The notes: generated by a model not told the origin, from the sequence alone. 64,000 bases of DNA from Rhyzopertha dominica (GCA_025024175.1 QCXZ01000064.1:47327325-47391324); one strand, 5' to 3'. Counted from the stretch's first letter, positions 13,056 to 25,357 are shown. Made by a program: numbers and translations.

Positions 13056-13430
13056 GCTATTAACACGTTCGTTCTCGATACGGCACCGAAGCACGGTTTC
13101 CATTTCTCGGGCAACGGCGAGAACCGCCGCGTCGGCTAATGAATGCAAAATAAAAGATTAAGGGTTCGAGGACGATTTATTGTTTTTCACGTTAGCCGTG
13201 CGTGCTAGGGCGTGGCATTGTGCGGAGGGCAAATTTTGGTTTGCTCGAATATCTTGATCGCTAATAATTGCACCATAAATATTTCTATACCTGTGATTGA
13301 GATAACATCTAATTTATATGGGGAATTGAATATGAGCCCCGCCCCCTTTGCGAGGGTAAGTAAAATGCATGTGGAGTAGCATAATAAGAATTTTAAATAT
13401 TTATCTAGCAGTAACATGAAGTCGCCTATA
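13056..13430. promoter_or_regulatory. Candidate conserved non-coding block
   Basis: GC-rich segments alternate with homeodomain-like cores (GGCTAATGAATGC, AAAATAAAAGATTAAGGG, ACGATTTATTG, TCGCTAATAATTGCACC, CATAAATATTT). It lies in a desert with no coding signal. The composition suggests a constrained element such as an enhancer, by inference only. Confidence 0.3.
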
Positions 13431-15008
13431 TTTTATGCTGCGCGATGTTGGCTTTGCGTTGGATTATCCATATTTACTTAATATAAATCGATTTTCCTTT
13501 AAAATTACATAAACTGTTTATTATTCTTATTAACTACTTTATCAAAAGTTCACTTTACAATGTCGTTCCCTCGTTTCCAGTTTGTTTTTGACTGTTACAG
13601 GGGTATGACTTCTTTGGAGCTTTGCTGTCTGTGTTCATGTCATTTTAAAATGTTCAGCAAACTAAAATGGTTGATACATATTCCATTTACGATCACTACG
13701 ATTTAGAAAAACTGTTTAGGCAATTATTGACACCTACAATGGCTTGTATATGATATCCCATTTTCGTTGTGATTGCAGGGTACCTCGGTAGCTATTAATG
13801 TTAAAGAATTGCGATTCACACATTACTATCATACTTTTTCCTAATGAGTTGTCCAGCACCATCACCATATATATATCGTCTTCTGCTTGACAGCTGCAAC
13901 TAACTGAATAGCTTTTCCTCAGTTCTCGATATCTCTCTTAGGTATGTAGATACAAGTAAACAAAAAAGGGCTGTAAGAATAATAAATAATTTGAAACCAC
14001 TTGATTCATGTAGAGGAATTTTTAGAAAACATAAACTTCTTACTATTATAAGTATGTACATATATGAGTGCATTTGCTTTGTACAACAACACAAAAACAT
14101 GTTCAAAAATTTTGAAACTAAAAAGTTTAAGGTAACACGTAATGTAGATACCTATAGGTACTTACCCTTTACACAGAATGTTTTTATCCGTATCCTAGAT
14201 TTGACAACTCTTTGCTATTTAAATATAAAGAAATGCCACCTATATTTGTATATTTATTAAAAAACCGCCACTATATTTCGCTCGTTAAGGCTGTGGCCCG
14301 GCACCGCGCTATTCGACACGGCCAGTTTTTGCCTTGTCAAAAAGGTTCATTTTTATTCTCATACAAGGCATTGGTTTACCGATGCGACTGAAGTGGACGT
14401 GTGGTGTGATCTGCGGCAATACAACATTGTGTTGTTGTTTCTAGTGTACTTGTCTGTTTTAGGTAAGGTATATAGGTAATTAGGCATATTTAGTGTGTTA
14501 GCTTGCACCTATTGTTTTAGTCGTGCCGAAATAACCCTTATAGAGCTGTTAATAAACGGATTCCGTGATACCAGGAGTTTTTTGTTTCCCCATCGTTCTG
14601 CAACCCACACCCACCAAGAAAGAGCCTCTTAACAGTAGACACAGAACTTTATTCACTAAACGAGTTTTGTTTTTGTGTAATTTTAATATGTTTTTTGACT
14701 GTTTTGTAATATTATGAGTACAAATTATGTATATTGTTATGTATATCATACATTATGACATTATAAAGACATTTTTAATAGCTATAGTACTTTTTAATCC
14801 AGTGGCGTATACAGACTGTTTTAAAGGTTCACATTTTTAGTTATTATACAAACCTGCATTTTTAATGGAAACTATAGTTGGCTTTGCTATGATCGAAAAG
14901 AAATATTTTTTGCCAATTAAGAAGACCTACATTGTTAAGTTTAATTATAATATATTTGCTATTATTCCATTTTTTGCAAAATTATATATATAAATGTATA
15001 AAAAGCCC
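13431..15008. other. Spacer, nothing recognised
   Basis: AT-rich. An 89-codon plus-strand frame at 13991-14260 is Lys/Tyr/Ile-rich with no domain. Low-complexity AT tracts are common near 14700-15000. Confidence 0.4.
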
Positions 15009-15108
15009 GTTTCATAGGGCTCTTAGTCGCACTCATCCATTACAAAACGAGCCGAAGGCACGTTTTGTAAACGATTGATGCGTGTGACAAAATGGCGTCT
15101 TATGAAAC
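15009..15108. mobile_element. Small hairpin element (100 bp)
   Basis: The left arm begins GTTTCATAGGGC and runs to TTACAAAACG. The right arm begins CGTTTTGTAAACG and ends TCTTATGAAAC. The arms are about 40 bases, imperfectly complementary, with a loop of about 12. It is a MITE-like fold-back without coding capacity. Confidence 0.65.
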
Positions 15109-16600
15109 CAGTTTTTTAATATACGAATATGTTCGAAATGATAAGACATTAAAGATGGAGACAGAAAAGACAACACAATATTTTCTACAGATGTTAAAGC
15201 TGTTCAGTATTGTTATAGCAAGTAAAGATGGGTCAGTCTTAAGGGAGTATGTAACATGCATAAATTGCTTCCCTCTTCAGATTATATCTAAATTGTTTCT
15301 TCTCTTGCACATAATACTTCTCTAAAAATTAGTTAAAAGCTTTTCAAGCAAGTTCGTTGTTACAGGTCAACGCCATCTCCTTTATTAAATAGGTATTTGC
15401 CACATATATAACAGCCATGCTTTCGTTTTGCCTTTAAAGCTGTTGGGGTGACAGCCCACAGAACCGACCGCTGAATACATCTAAACAAAAGAACCATATC
15501 ACGTTGACAATTATTATTCATGAGCCACTTTGATGTTTGCTTTCATCCTCTGAACGGATTTCATTTGGCTTCGTTACGCGGAGGGTCGTAGATGATTAAA
15601 CAGCACGCGAAAGCTTGTGACGTAATAAACTTTCGCGCGTTTGTCTACCCCGGAGAACAGACAATTGAGGGGTTGACTGTACCTACCAATAACGGAGGCT
15701 GGATATAATATTTAAACGCGGAACAAGAGTGTTGTTGCGTTGGATATTAAATTCACCGACTGGCAGGATGTATATGAAATGAGTACATTAGGTTGTGCAT
15801 GTTTTAAATATGTAAATTTTAAATTTTTGTCTGGGTCATATAACAATATTAGCAAAAACAATGGATTCTCAACATCAAACAACACAATACCATTATATTC
15901 TGACAACATTGGCATTTGAACTGCTTTTTATTACATGAAGACTACATAACATGGTTCCTACAACTAGATTTGCATTTAGTCAGCAGTCTAACATAATAGT
16001 AACTGAAAAATGCCCATACTCTTGATTATTTGGCTTAGAAGAAGTTCATAGCTTCTTGTATTCCATAGTTGCTATTCTACAGGAGAAGTTCTGTTGCCTT
16101 CATGAAATTTTAAGTTCGCCATAGCTTTGTAGACCATAGGTGCTACTGGTTTAGCTTTTCTGTGGCTGATCTGGTTTTCCTACTGCCAACAAGTGATCCA
16201 CGATGTTATCTACTGCATCGTTGTAATAAAGACAGCACTCGTAACCATTTAGAGATCCTGGAAATCCTTAAATTTTCTGTGATCTTTCAGTGATGTGTTC
16301 TTATGATCAAATACAGTATAATGCTCCCATAATTTCTTCCCTTTTCCCTTTCACAGTTACCAAACACAATTAGTTCTATTGTTTTTTTTTTATTTTAGTA
16401 GCCTCAATCTTGGACACCGATGTTTCTGTTTATAATTGCGACTGACTTTGACGCTGACACCTGGTGATTTGCGGTTTTCTCACTCATTGACAGCATTGAA
16501 AAATTTTAAATGTATTGAAATTTAACTTAACAGCTTTAAATTTTAAGACCCATTTTGGACAAGTCTGCTAGTCTAATTTTTTGTCATCAAGCTGCCCTCT
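15109..16600. other. Spacer; possible regulatory block at 15500-15660
   Basis: The 15500-15660 stretch has GACAATTATTATTCATGAG, GATGATTAAACAG and a pair of GCGCGAAAG/CTTTCGCGCG words about 30 bases apart, and is GC-richer than its flanks. A minus-strand open stretch near 16140-16280 (YYNDAVDNIVDHLLAVGKP) looks protein-like but was not recognised. Confidence 0.3.
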
Positions 16601-16680
16601 TTTATGTTACGTTGACGATGGCAATCGATTGCCGAAACATGTTCGATGACTAAAATAAACATATTATGGAGTCGGCTTTG
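16601..16680 (+). repeat. Penelope-like tail motif (hammerhead-like remnant)
   Basis: The order TTGACGA, then a perfect stem GGCAATC/GATTGCC, then GAAACATGTT resembles the CTGANGA-stem-GAAA arrangement found in Penelope-like element tails. The first core base is changed (C to T) and the outer stem is weak, so it is probably a decayed motif rather than an active ribozyme. Confidence 0.4.
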
Positions 16681-16744
16681 TAGTTCCCTATCACATCGCA
16701 CTACATAATAGCTAATTTATTATCCATGAGCGTATGATCTGTAA

Positions 16745-17850
16745 TTAATATTTTGGTCGTTTTCGGTTAGACCGCATCAGTTACAGAAATAGAACCGACG
16801 TTTCGCCCATCCTTGTGAATGCGCATCATAACATAAATATGGAATAAGGCACAAACTTGATGTCAGAATCACTTCAGAGTTTAATCAAATCCTAAAGAAG
16901 ACAGGGAGATCGCTCCTGGTTTTATGCTGGCGAAGGGGACGCTTGGACGGNGAGTGAAATANATTGTGAGCGTGGGGATGGCCGTTGTATGATTGGATAC
17001 CAAATACCGGAGAGGTAACAGCCATGTTCACGATTCAGGTTGTTCAGGTGTTTACAAGTCCCAATGCCTTCTTGGAATTTTCGAGTAGTATAGAAAGAGA
17101 CTTTCCCTATAACTGGGATGTTATCAAATCAGGTATTGTGGCCAGCTTGTTGTTGATACGGATGAAGAAATCTGATAAAATGCAGCGTTTGTGTTTCACC
17201 CACGCAGACGGCGCCGCATGAGCACGGAATGCTGTCAATACCTCTAGATGACATGAGGTTTATTTGGTCCTTCTGGTACAAAGAACTTGTGACAATTTCG
17301 AAGGGAGCTGAAACGAGTTCGAATAAATTGTTTCTTAAGAATTCTCCCAAATCTGTCTACGACACTTGAACTTTAGGATGTAATAGAGCCTCTCTGTAAC
17401 TCGAAGGTTCGAGAGTTGGTTTTGTTTTCCGATGAAGGTGACGATTAAGGGTAGATCCCGTTTCACGGTTGTTACAACCGTTCCTGGTCAGACTGATACG
17501 TAAGTGTTGCAGTTGCCTTTAAAGTTCAGAACTTGACAATGCACGGTGAGCAAGAGAATTCAGCACTCAACATTTCTGTAACAGATCGTCATTAGGAGAC
17601 GCAAGTAAGTACCGATCTGTGTGTATCGGTTTACGATAGACGACCATCTAGTGTACGAACGACAAGAATTGCTGATTTTGATTTCCGTATTGAATTTTAT
17701 ATCAGAATGTTGGTAACTAAGGCAATTTAAGAAGGTTACCAAAGTGTCAGAGACGTGAGATCAAATAATAAACGTGCCAACGACATAACGATTGGATCTA
17801 ACCCAAAAAGACCAAGACTTAAATCTCACTCGGGCCGCGAAAGCTTATTT
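16745..17850 (-). pseudogene. Penelope-like retroelement, truncated copy A
   Basis: Read on the minus strand from 17742 down, the frame shows YTQIGTYLRLL, the equivalent of the KPTHTDRYL block that closes Penelope-like reverse transcriptases. At about 17190-17245 it shows GIDSIPCSCGAVCVGETQ, the GIY-YIG endonuclease start with its CxC insertion. Below 17130 the frame is interrupted by stops, and VNMAVTSPVFGIQ near 17000 matches the end of the endonuclease. From 16955 to 16745 comes the element tail with GGATGGGCGAAACGTCGG. At 17795-17850 the far end of the same tail reappears in the opposite orientation (GGCCGCGAAAG), capping the 5' truncation. The reverse transcriptase core is missing. Two Ns lie at 16951-16962. 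The copy is dead. Confidence 0.75.
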
Positions 17851-18064
17851 CCTACATTCTATTACTAATTTAATTTTTAAATAACAATTTCCAAGGGATT
17901 GCCTGAAAACATGTATGGTTTCCACAGTTGGTTTATAAATCAACATGCACTATCGCTACTATATTTTCTTATTGTTGAATTGCACCTAAGATTCTTCTGG
18001 CTGCCATTATTGTTATGCTTCATATTGTACCGTGAAGTAAATCAGGTATCTACAAGTAGTACAA

Positions 18065-18346
18065 TAAGTAAGAATTTAGGATGGCAATGCCATCTGTCAG
18101 CATTACACTGACATGATGACAAAGCCACCTAGCTGCCTTAACGGGTACTACTTCTGCTACAACTGTTAGCGGGCAAAAAGTGCCGTGGGGACCTGCTGTC
18201 AAATTGAAGAATGCAATTGCATGCCAATTTGTCAGGCTACAGGTCACTTCCTTTAGGAAGTAGTACCCGTTAAGGCAGCTAGGTGGCTTTGTCATCATGT
18301 CAGTGTAATGCTGACAGATGGCATTGCCATCTTAAATTCTTACTTA
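18065..18346. mobile_element. Fold-back element with 90-bp arms
   Basis: The left arm (18065-18154) and right arm (18257-18346) are reverse complements with about one mismatch over 90 bases, around a 102-bp loop. The near-identity of the arms implies recent formation or gene conversion. There is no coding capacity. A target duplication is not evident. A hammerhead element starts 38 bp further on. Confidence 0.9.
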
Positions 18347-18383
18347 CATCATACCATTGCTTTGGTATATAAGCAAAACCAAT

Positions 18384-18489
18384 TCTATGCCGTGCTGTCT
18401 ACACTAGACCTAAACTGCACTGATGAGCTGTAATGACAGCGAAATAGATCTATCTGCAGTTGGTTGAGGTGTAGACAGCACAGGACAGA
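18384..18489 (+). ncRNA. Hammerhead ribozyme element, copy A (all core bases present)
   Basis: Type I hammerhead. Stem I inner 7 bp: AACTGCA 18413-18419 with TGCAGTT 18455-18461. Core CTGATGA 18420-18426. Stem II: GCTGT 18427-18431 with ACAGC 18436-18440, loop AATG. GAAA 18441-18444. Stem III: ATAG 18444-18447 with CTAT 18450-18453. C17 is at 18454, so cleavage is predicted between 18454 and 18455. The terminal inverted repeats (GTGCTGTCTACAC 18392-18404 with its exact complement 18469-18481) continue stem I across an internal loop of 8 and 7 nt. Such a loop could make the tertiary contact with loop II that natural fast hammerheads use. Homology with copy B extends beyond the element to about 18373 and 18502. 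Activity is predicted, not shown. Confidence 0.9.
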
Positions 18490-18502
18490 CATGCATTTTA
18501 AG

Positions 18503-20004
18503 TAGTACAATAGTTGACCTGCGTTGACTTACCTACTACACAAAGTGTAAAAATAAAATTTGTACGGGTTTTAATTTGTGGTTTTACAGTGGCACTGTCT
18601 AGAAATATACTAGATAAAAATGATTCAACCTTGACGATGAGTTTATTTATCAAATCAGTTTTTGATAGCCTTGATTGTTTTAAAGCTAAATGTAAAAGTC
18701 CAGATTTTGACTTCATTCAAGAACGGCAGTAATATACCATTCTTTTCTAGATACATTATTTGCACTATATTTTGGAAAAATATGTATGAGGTGCACAGGG
18801 TATAACCTATTTGAGATTTTTGAAATCCACTGGTTTTCGTGACTCATGAGTCATGGCTCAAACGGGAACAGGAAAATATGTAAAGCCCCTCGCAAATTAA
18901 ATTATATTTAAATCTAATGCGCCGTGTTATTTTTAAGAGTACCTAAACAACTATCAATAATAGCGCATACCTAGTGCTTGCACTTCTAACATAAATAATG
19001 GTCAACTATAGCTCGAAGTAAATGAGAAGGCAGGGACACGTAGGCAAACACTAAACGGTAATCCATCAAACATTTGGATCAACATTTTCCGTCTAGCGAT
19101 AATGATTACAAAGGATATTAGAAGAACTAGTTTATTATTACCATCAGTTTCCTTTCAGATCATTTTCGTGCCATCCATTTACTTCTCCATTAACCTGTCA
19201 GACGTCCGTGAAAGCCGAATCGTCATATCGATCCCACCCTGGATTTATGTTTATTATGAGAAAAGTGCTTTCGGTATTTACGGATGAGTATGTTTTGAAT
19301 ACACGCCCATCGATCAGAATGTTTCCTTGTACTATAGTGGAAAATCTCATGTCTTTACAATTGCTACTACCTAATAGTACTGGAGTGGCGGTATGTAGTG
19401 CGTATGTGTATAGTGTGTATAGGTATGCTTTATACATGTATGAATACAAAACTACCATTCATAACATGCTTTGAGTAAGAAGACATTGATGTTTATACTG
19501 CATTCTTGGCATTTAAAGGAATTATTGAATGAACATTTCGATTTTGCACAACACTGATAGTAAAGTATCTGATATTTGAATGAGGATTATTGGAAGTGAA
19601 TATGTATGAAAAAATTTTTTGCTTTTACTTAATTATACTGTTTGTTATTATGAGAATGGTGAAGTAAGTATTCACTGTATTACCACAGCTTATTCAAATA
19701 CTGGCTACTTCACTCTCGGCGTTGTGCATGATATTTATCTTATGTCCATGGTCGAAATGTCACCTAACGTCTATGTTGCTGTTCATCTGTTCGGAAGGAA
19801 CTGGGGACAATGCGCAGTCTAGCATTCTCGTATGTGCGAAACCGACTTACGCTTAGTTTCATATAAACTATAGTGCTGATTGGAAATAGCTTTTCTTTTA
19901 AATTAGGACATCTAGGAAGAATAACCTACTGGTAATATAAAATAACGCATTTAAGAAATAATGTAGAAGATAATTTCTTAATCCCCTTGACATAAGATTG
20001 TTTA
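18503..20004. other. Spacer, nothing recognised
   Basis: AT-rich. Short frames at 18514-18732 (plus) and 19198-19474 (both strands) have no domain. Confidence 0.4.
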
Positions 20005-20400
20005 TCTTGCAATCTATACTACGCTGCAATGCGATCGTGTTCTGAAATGTACTAAACTACGCACCGATTCGAACGCATCATTTCAACTACCAATCTTAAC
20101 TACCGTTTCATTCTAGAAACGAGCGCTGAAACTTCACAATTATTCGTGTCCCTACATATTTCAATTTCAATAATCAGATTAAATGCGCAACATTTTAGAA
20201 CTTTATTAATAGTAAATAAAAATAATAATGTAATACATATGTATTAAAATTACGAATGTGCGTGTAAGTACAAGCTTATGATTAAGTGCATCCAAAGCGA
20301 AACAGTTCACATTGTATAATTCAAAAAGTTTTAGAATGGAAATAAGGAATCTTTAACTCCAGCTGAGCTATGGACGAATTACGCTAATTTTGCACACCTT

Positions 20401-21444
20401 ATATACAGGGTCCGCCACCTAAAACCCCCAGGCTCGTATTTTCTTTATTTTTTTTTTAGGTACAACCTTAAATTATATGTCAAATTGTAGGTCTTCTTCA
20501 ACTCTTTAAAAATAGAATATCGGGTGTCCAAATTTTTTTTGCAGATTATCATATTTTGCAAATAAAGCTAATTTTTGTAAATATTCTTTAACCTTACTCC
20601 CTATAATAAATATTGCTTTATAGTTGGATGCCGGCTTTTATTTTCTTCATTTTGTGTCTTTACCATGTATGCGTAATTTTTACTCCTTCTTAGTAAAAAA
20701 CAAGAAAAACTAGTCGCCGCCGTTTTTGTTAATAGGGTTATTCAGAATTTTTTAAGTGTTACTTTAGTAGCTTATTACGGTACAAATTAAGCCTACATAC
20801 CCATCGCTGCACACAAAACTCCAAAATTTGAAGTAACTTTTAAATAAATAAAGTACAAAGTTTGTTCTACAGAGAGAGAGGCTAGGAAACGAAACCCTGC
20901 GATGAGGCTAGAGCGTGATGTAGAAAACCAAACTAGCCTCATCGCAGGGTTTCGTTTTCTAGCCCCTCTCTCTCTGTAGAACGAACTTTGTACTTTATTT
21001 ATTAAAAAGTTACTCCAAATTTTGAGGTTTTGTGTGCAGCGATGGGTATGTAGGCATAATTTGTACCGTAATAAGCTATAACGTAACACTTAAAAAATTC
21101 TGAACAACCCTGTTAAATAAAATGGCGGCGAATAGTTTTTCTTGTTTTTCACTAAGAAGGAGTAAAAATTACGCATACATAGTAAAGACACAAATTGAAG
21201 AAAATAGAAGGCGGTATTCAACTATAAAGTAATATTTTTATACGGGGTAAGGTTAAAGAATATTTACAAAAATTAGGTTTATTTGCAAAATATGATAATT
21301 AACAAAAAAATTTTTTGATCCCCAATATTCTATTTTTAAAGAGCTTAAAAAGACCTACAATTTCATATATAACTTAAGGTTGTACCTAAAAAAAAATAAA
21401 GAAAATACGAGCCTGAGGAGTTTTAAGTGGCGGACCCTGTATAT
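20401..21444. mobile_element. 1.04-kb palindromic transposon (511-bp arms, 21-bp loop)
   Basis: The left arm 20401-20911 and right arm 20933-21444 are reverse complements at high identity, separated by only 21 bp. The ends read ATATACAGGGTCCGCCAC and its complement, and a TA repeat at each border fits a Tc1/mariner-type TA target. There is no transposase. The arms differ at scattered positions and short indels, so the two halves have been separate for some time. A related end is visible at 25314-25335. Confidence 0.9.
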
Positions 21445-21559
21445 TTAAGAACCTAACCGTTGAAACATAAAATGTGAATATGTATGTACATTTATTGGAA
21501 TTTAGGCTAGCACCTTACGAGTACATACCTACATATGTCATATTAATGCTTAAACCTGG

Positions 21560-21850
21560 CGTTCAGTTAGATTTATTTGGGCATTAATTAAAGCCAGATT
21601 TGCTCTATCACCATCATGACCGTTCTCTAATATAATTTCTTAATAATTCCTTGCAGTAGCGCTGGCTATTCTTTCAGCAAACTACTGAAGGAATGTTTCC
21701 CGAATTTCTGGAGCAATTCTTAGGTAGCTATAAGCATTAGCAAGATTTCATAACGCTTGGTATAGAACGCGCATACTAAATTGTAGTAAAGATTGGTGGT
21801 TGAAACGATGCGTTCGAATCGGTCCATACTTTACTACATTACAGAACACA
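21560..21850 (-). pseudogene. Degenerate unrecognised reading frame
   Basis: One minus-strand frame is open apart from three or four stops and has protein-like composition, including LANAYSYLRIAPEIRETFLQ, FAERIASATARNY and, further on, NGHDGDRANLALINAQINLT. I do not recognise a family. Its position inside an inverted-repeat element suggests it is part of that element's coding region. Confidence 0.35.
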
Positions 21851-21885
21851 ATCACTCCGCAACAAAGTAAGAAATGCCAATACAC

Positions 21886-23400
21886 GAAAGGGGTCATCAG
21901 GGTTTGATAGTCGTGTAACCGAATGTGATAGTGGTTGGTGAACTTTAGGGCAATAAATTACTCTGTAGCCTGATCAAAGAGGTTTGAAAGTGAGAGGCAG
22001 TACTTAGTAGTCACGTTTCTTTAATTATATGAATTCATCTATATATGAGCTCAGATTAGCTTGGGGGAGACTGATATTCCTCCCAGGTGTATTACTGTTG
22101 GATTGTTTGTGGAATGATGTACCTGGGAGGTAAGCATGGGGGAGGGGTACGGGGCTTAACATTAACATTTTTATTTAAAGAAATTTATTCTTAAAAACTT
22201 AAATAAAAAAATCTATGAATGATTTCTGATTTTCTTTGTAAATTAGGTATATTAGTAGAATAGGAAAGTGTAAACCCATAATTCCTTCATTCAAGTATTG
22301 GAACCGCTTTCGGATCGTTAACAATCCTTCTTCATTAAATTCATTAAATTAATATAATACTTAGTATATATTATATACAATATGATATAAAACTATTGGC
22401 TAGAAGGAAAAATAACGGCAATGAAGTGGGGTACATCAGGCTCATTCAATTAATCAAAATTTGGAATATTCACATTCAAAGCGTTCTAGATGAAATAATT
22501 TAGGGCGATGCTGCATCTAACCCAACTAGGTAAAAGAAAATGCCATGTTGACAAGTAGACCAAAATCACGAAATACGTGGTTTCTGCATATGACCGACTT
22601 CCTATTCAAAAGAGTATAAGTAAACCATATTTTATACACAATATTATCATAAATAATGGCGGCAAATGTGATACACCTACTCCAACAACTTCGAACCCAT
22701 GATTTAAAAATTAATTATTATAAAAATTGTTAAAATAATGTACTTTTACCAAATCGCACATCAATATGCCTCACTTAGCAGTTACGTTTACATTTTTTTA
22801 TTATCCCCACTCCCTAGTTGCTACCTCGTGTTTTTCACTTCGCTGATCCAAGCTTACAATATAACACAGAACAGAAACTGCTTATATGTATATGTAAGAT
22901 TGAAAATAGTGACGTGGACGGAAAATTGATTTGCTCGTTGAGGGTGGTTACATTACCATTCTTAATCATCTTATAAGTCTCTAGACTTCTTTGAAATCTA
23001 ACAGTCTGCCTTTCTTTTCTATGTGTAATATTTTGTAGTGATTCAAAGAGAACAAGTTACCTGTATAAATAAAATGTTTAACAAAATTTGAGTTTTCCTT
23101 TAGGAATTCGAAAGATCTAATGCGCTCGTTAAATCTAATAAAAAACTGTCCTCCGGTCTGTCTCACATATGCCGTTCCACAAATCCCACCTCACTGTAGT
23201 GGTGCCTCCTAGCCAATAGTTTTATATCATATTGTAAGTAACATAAGCTAAAGATATAATAATCTAATGTATACCATGTAGCCCTAGCTGAAGAGATTCG
23301 AAACCAATTCGATTATTTAAATAAAGAAATTGTGGATTAAGATCTTCTTATTAAACTGAACAAAAATTCCGTTTACATATCAATTTTGTGACCTATCCAG
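21886..23400. other. Spacer; small palindrome at 22075-22135
   Basis: CCTCCCAGGT at about 22081 and ACCTGGGAGG at about 22122 form a 10-bp stem with a loop of about 30. At 22299-22336, on the minus strand, TGAAGAAGGAT-TGTTAACG-ATCCGAAAGCGG resembles a Penelope-like tail or hammerhead remnant. No gene was recognised. Confidence 0.45.
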
Positions 23401-23419
23401 AGTAAAATTATTCCACATA

Positions 23420-23842
23420 ACCTCTCCCAGTCGCAATGGCCGCCTCGACCCTTGCCTGAAGCGCTCGCACGCCACCTTTAAAGCAGGGCTGTCCATTTCG
23501 GCAAATGCTACTTCGATTGCGGTACATAAAGAAGCCACATTGAGAGTGAGGACTCGTTAGTAACTCTTTTGATTACGCTCCGAACATAGTAGTCGACGTT
23601 ATCCAATAACTAGTTTTGGAGTCAATGGCTTGTGTGTACCTGTTTTCATCACCATCACAATCTACAATTACACAACATTCGTAAAAACACAAAAATTTCT
23701 TTCGTAACAACTGATGCGGCGTTATGACGTCACCTTCACTGAAGGTCACAACCATAGCCACCTTTAAGAAGGGCGCGGCCGCATCAATTTGGCAACATCG
23801 CTCACAAGGCCGATTCTGTTTAAATTGAATGGACTGATACAT
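23420..23842 (-). pseudogene. Mariner-like (DDE) transposase relic
   Basis: The minus-strand frame from 23842 contains VAMVVTFSEGDVITPHQL, matching the block after the second catalytic Asp in the insect mariner-like family (VMVxGVVSxEGDVxPPHF). After an internal deletion and a frameshift it resumes as DYYVRSVIKRVTNES (family: DYYVWGVVERxTNxx). Another shift leads to NVASLCTAIEVAFAEMDS, then VACERFRQ, the C-terminal helices. The DQDSAPxH catalytic segment is missing and several frames are broken, so it is inactive. The catalytic Asp residues are not visible in the retained pieces. The family is assigned from motif order. Confidence 0.7.
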
Positions 23843-25310
23843 AACATACTCCTTGCGCTAGTGCAGTATTTAGACCCATAACTTGGAATCTAGATTACGC
23901 TGTTACTGGCAAATGGTCGGCAGAAATTTTGAAATAATCGCTAATGAAATTTTCGAGTCAGAACCAAAACTGCGGATTGATAATAATAATAATATATATT
24001 TGCATTACAATTTACTCAATAATGAATTTACAACTTCCTACTTCGTGCTTTGAGAAAGTCTGTGAAGCACTACCAAAAGGCCAATCATTGTTTTGTCAAA
24101 TTCAGAAGATACTACACCAGCTGCTATTTATTTTGTGACATTTAACTGCAACTACCTAGACGTCTGACGAATCAGGTATATTTTATATTAGCGATCCTGT
24201 TGCATTTAAATTTGGTCGAAAGTTTAATTGCTTTTAAATGCATTAAATTTACATTAATGAAAGGCAATGATCATTGACCAGGTCCTTATTACAATTTAAT
24301 AAACTGTAGAGTGCCATATAAAATTGTTGTTGAACTTGTGCGTGATGCAGATGTGATGATGTGAATATCTGAAAAATTTGAGATTGTTTATGTCGGCAAG
24401 TACCTACAAAACAGAACGTTATTTTAAGTGTTGTATACGAACGAATCGGATTTTCTTTTTTGAGAATCAACTATATTGCTACTTACGCAATAATGGTGTA
24501 AAATGTACAATAAAATCTCTCGTGTCAATTAAATAATTTCAAGGCACGTTCAAATAAATTGTAGCCTTAGATTTAAATATAAAAAACGTTAAATACTATA
24601 TTTTTAGAAATACTCTTCCAAATATATTAATTTACAGCTTCTTTCTTGTTACGTATGCATGTCTTAACATTTCAGGAAATCTTACCAAACTGTTTGGCAT
24701 ATCAGGTTCATTTATTGTTACCTCAGAGATGATGTATCATATATTTAAACATACCAAATAAATTGTTTCAATAGAAATAATGTAAGTACATAAGATTTTT
24801 TTGTAAGGTACGTGGTCGTCGTAATGCTTATAAAATATCATTTGTCTCAGTATTTTAGTTGATTTATAAAAAAAGCAGATCTCGATGTAATAAGTAAGTC
24901 TACGGCCGCTGCCTTATTAGGGGTGACCATGATGCCACACAACGCCTGAGATCTTTCTGCCCGACTGCTGGAGTCCGGCTGGCCGGTTCTTGCTTATTAC
25001 TCTTCCTTGGCACGTTAGCTGAATCTTCTTCGGATTTCTCGGAAACATTATATACAGCAACAATATCGTACACAGTTGACTTCGCGTGCCCAAAAAACAT
25101 CTAATTATTTACGCCGAAAGCCCAGCGAGAAGACCTTCGATTATTGCGGCTCTTTAGTTGTTATTTTGTACTTAGCATTTGTTCGTAACGTCTTGATCAT
25201 TTTTAGGTTTACTATACGTGTGTGGCTTTCACACAACAAAGACAGTAATAAAGATCTATAGCGGAACAATTTAATTATACGGCGGGAAATTCAAATCTAA
25301 ATTTGTCCAG
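23843..25310. other. Spacer; unrecognised GC-richer block at 24895-25100
   Basis: A 66-codon minus-strand frame at 24900-25100 lies in GC-richer DNA, but no domain is seen. The rest is AT-rich. Confidence 0.35.
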
Positions 25311-25313
25311 ATT

Positions 25314-25340
25314 TAAGTGCCGCATCCTGTATACGAATGC
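25314..25340. repeat. Solo end of the palindromic element family
   Basis: TTTAAGTGCCGCATCCTGTA here matches TTTTAAGTGGCGGACCCTGT, the right end of the palindrome at 21421-21440, with a few changes. Only this one end is found. Confidence 0.5.
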
Positions 25341-25357
25341 CTATAATCGCTCGTAGC

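Larger units (their letters stand above)
20005..21885. mobile_element. Outer inverted-repeat element interrupted by a palindromic insertion
   Basis: The segment around ACCGATTCGAACGCATCATT at 20038-20105 recurs reverse-complemented at about 21787-21850, with the similarity fading outward to about 20005 and 21885. Between these arms sits the 1.04-kb palindrome at 20401-21444. The arrangement is either one composite element or a palindrome inserted into an older inverted-repeat element. The right half also holds a near-open minus-strand frame that I do not recognise. Confidence 0.6.
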
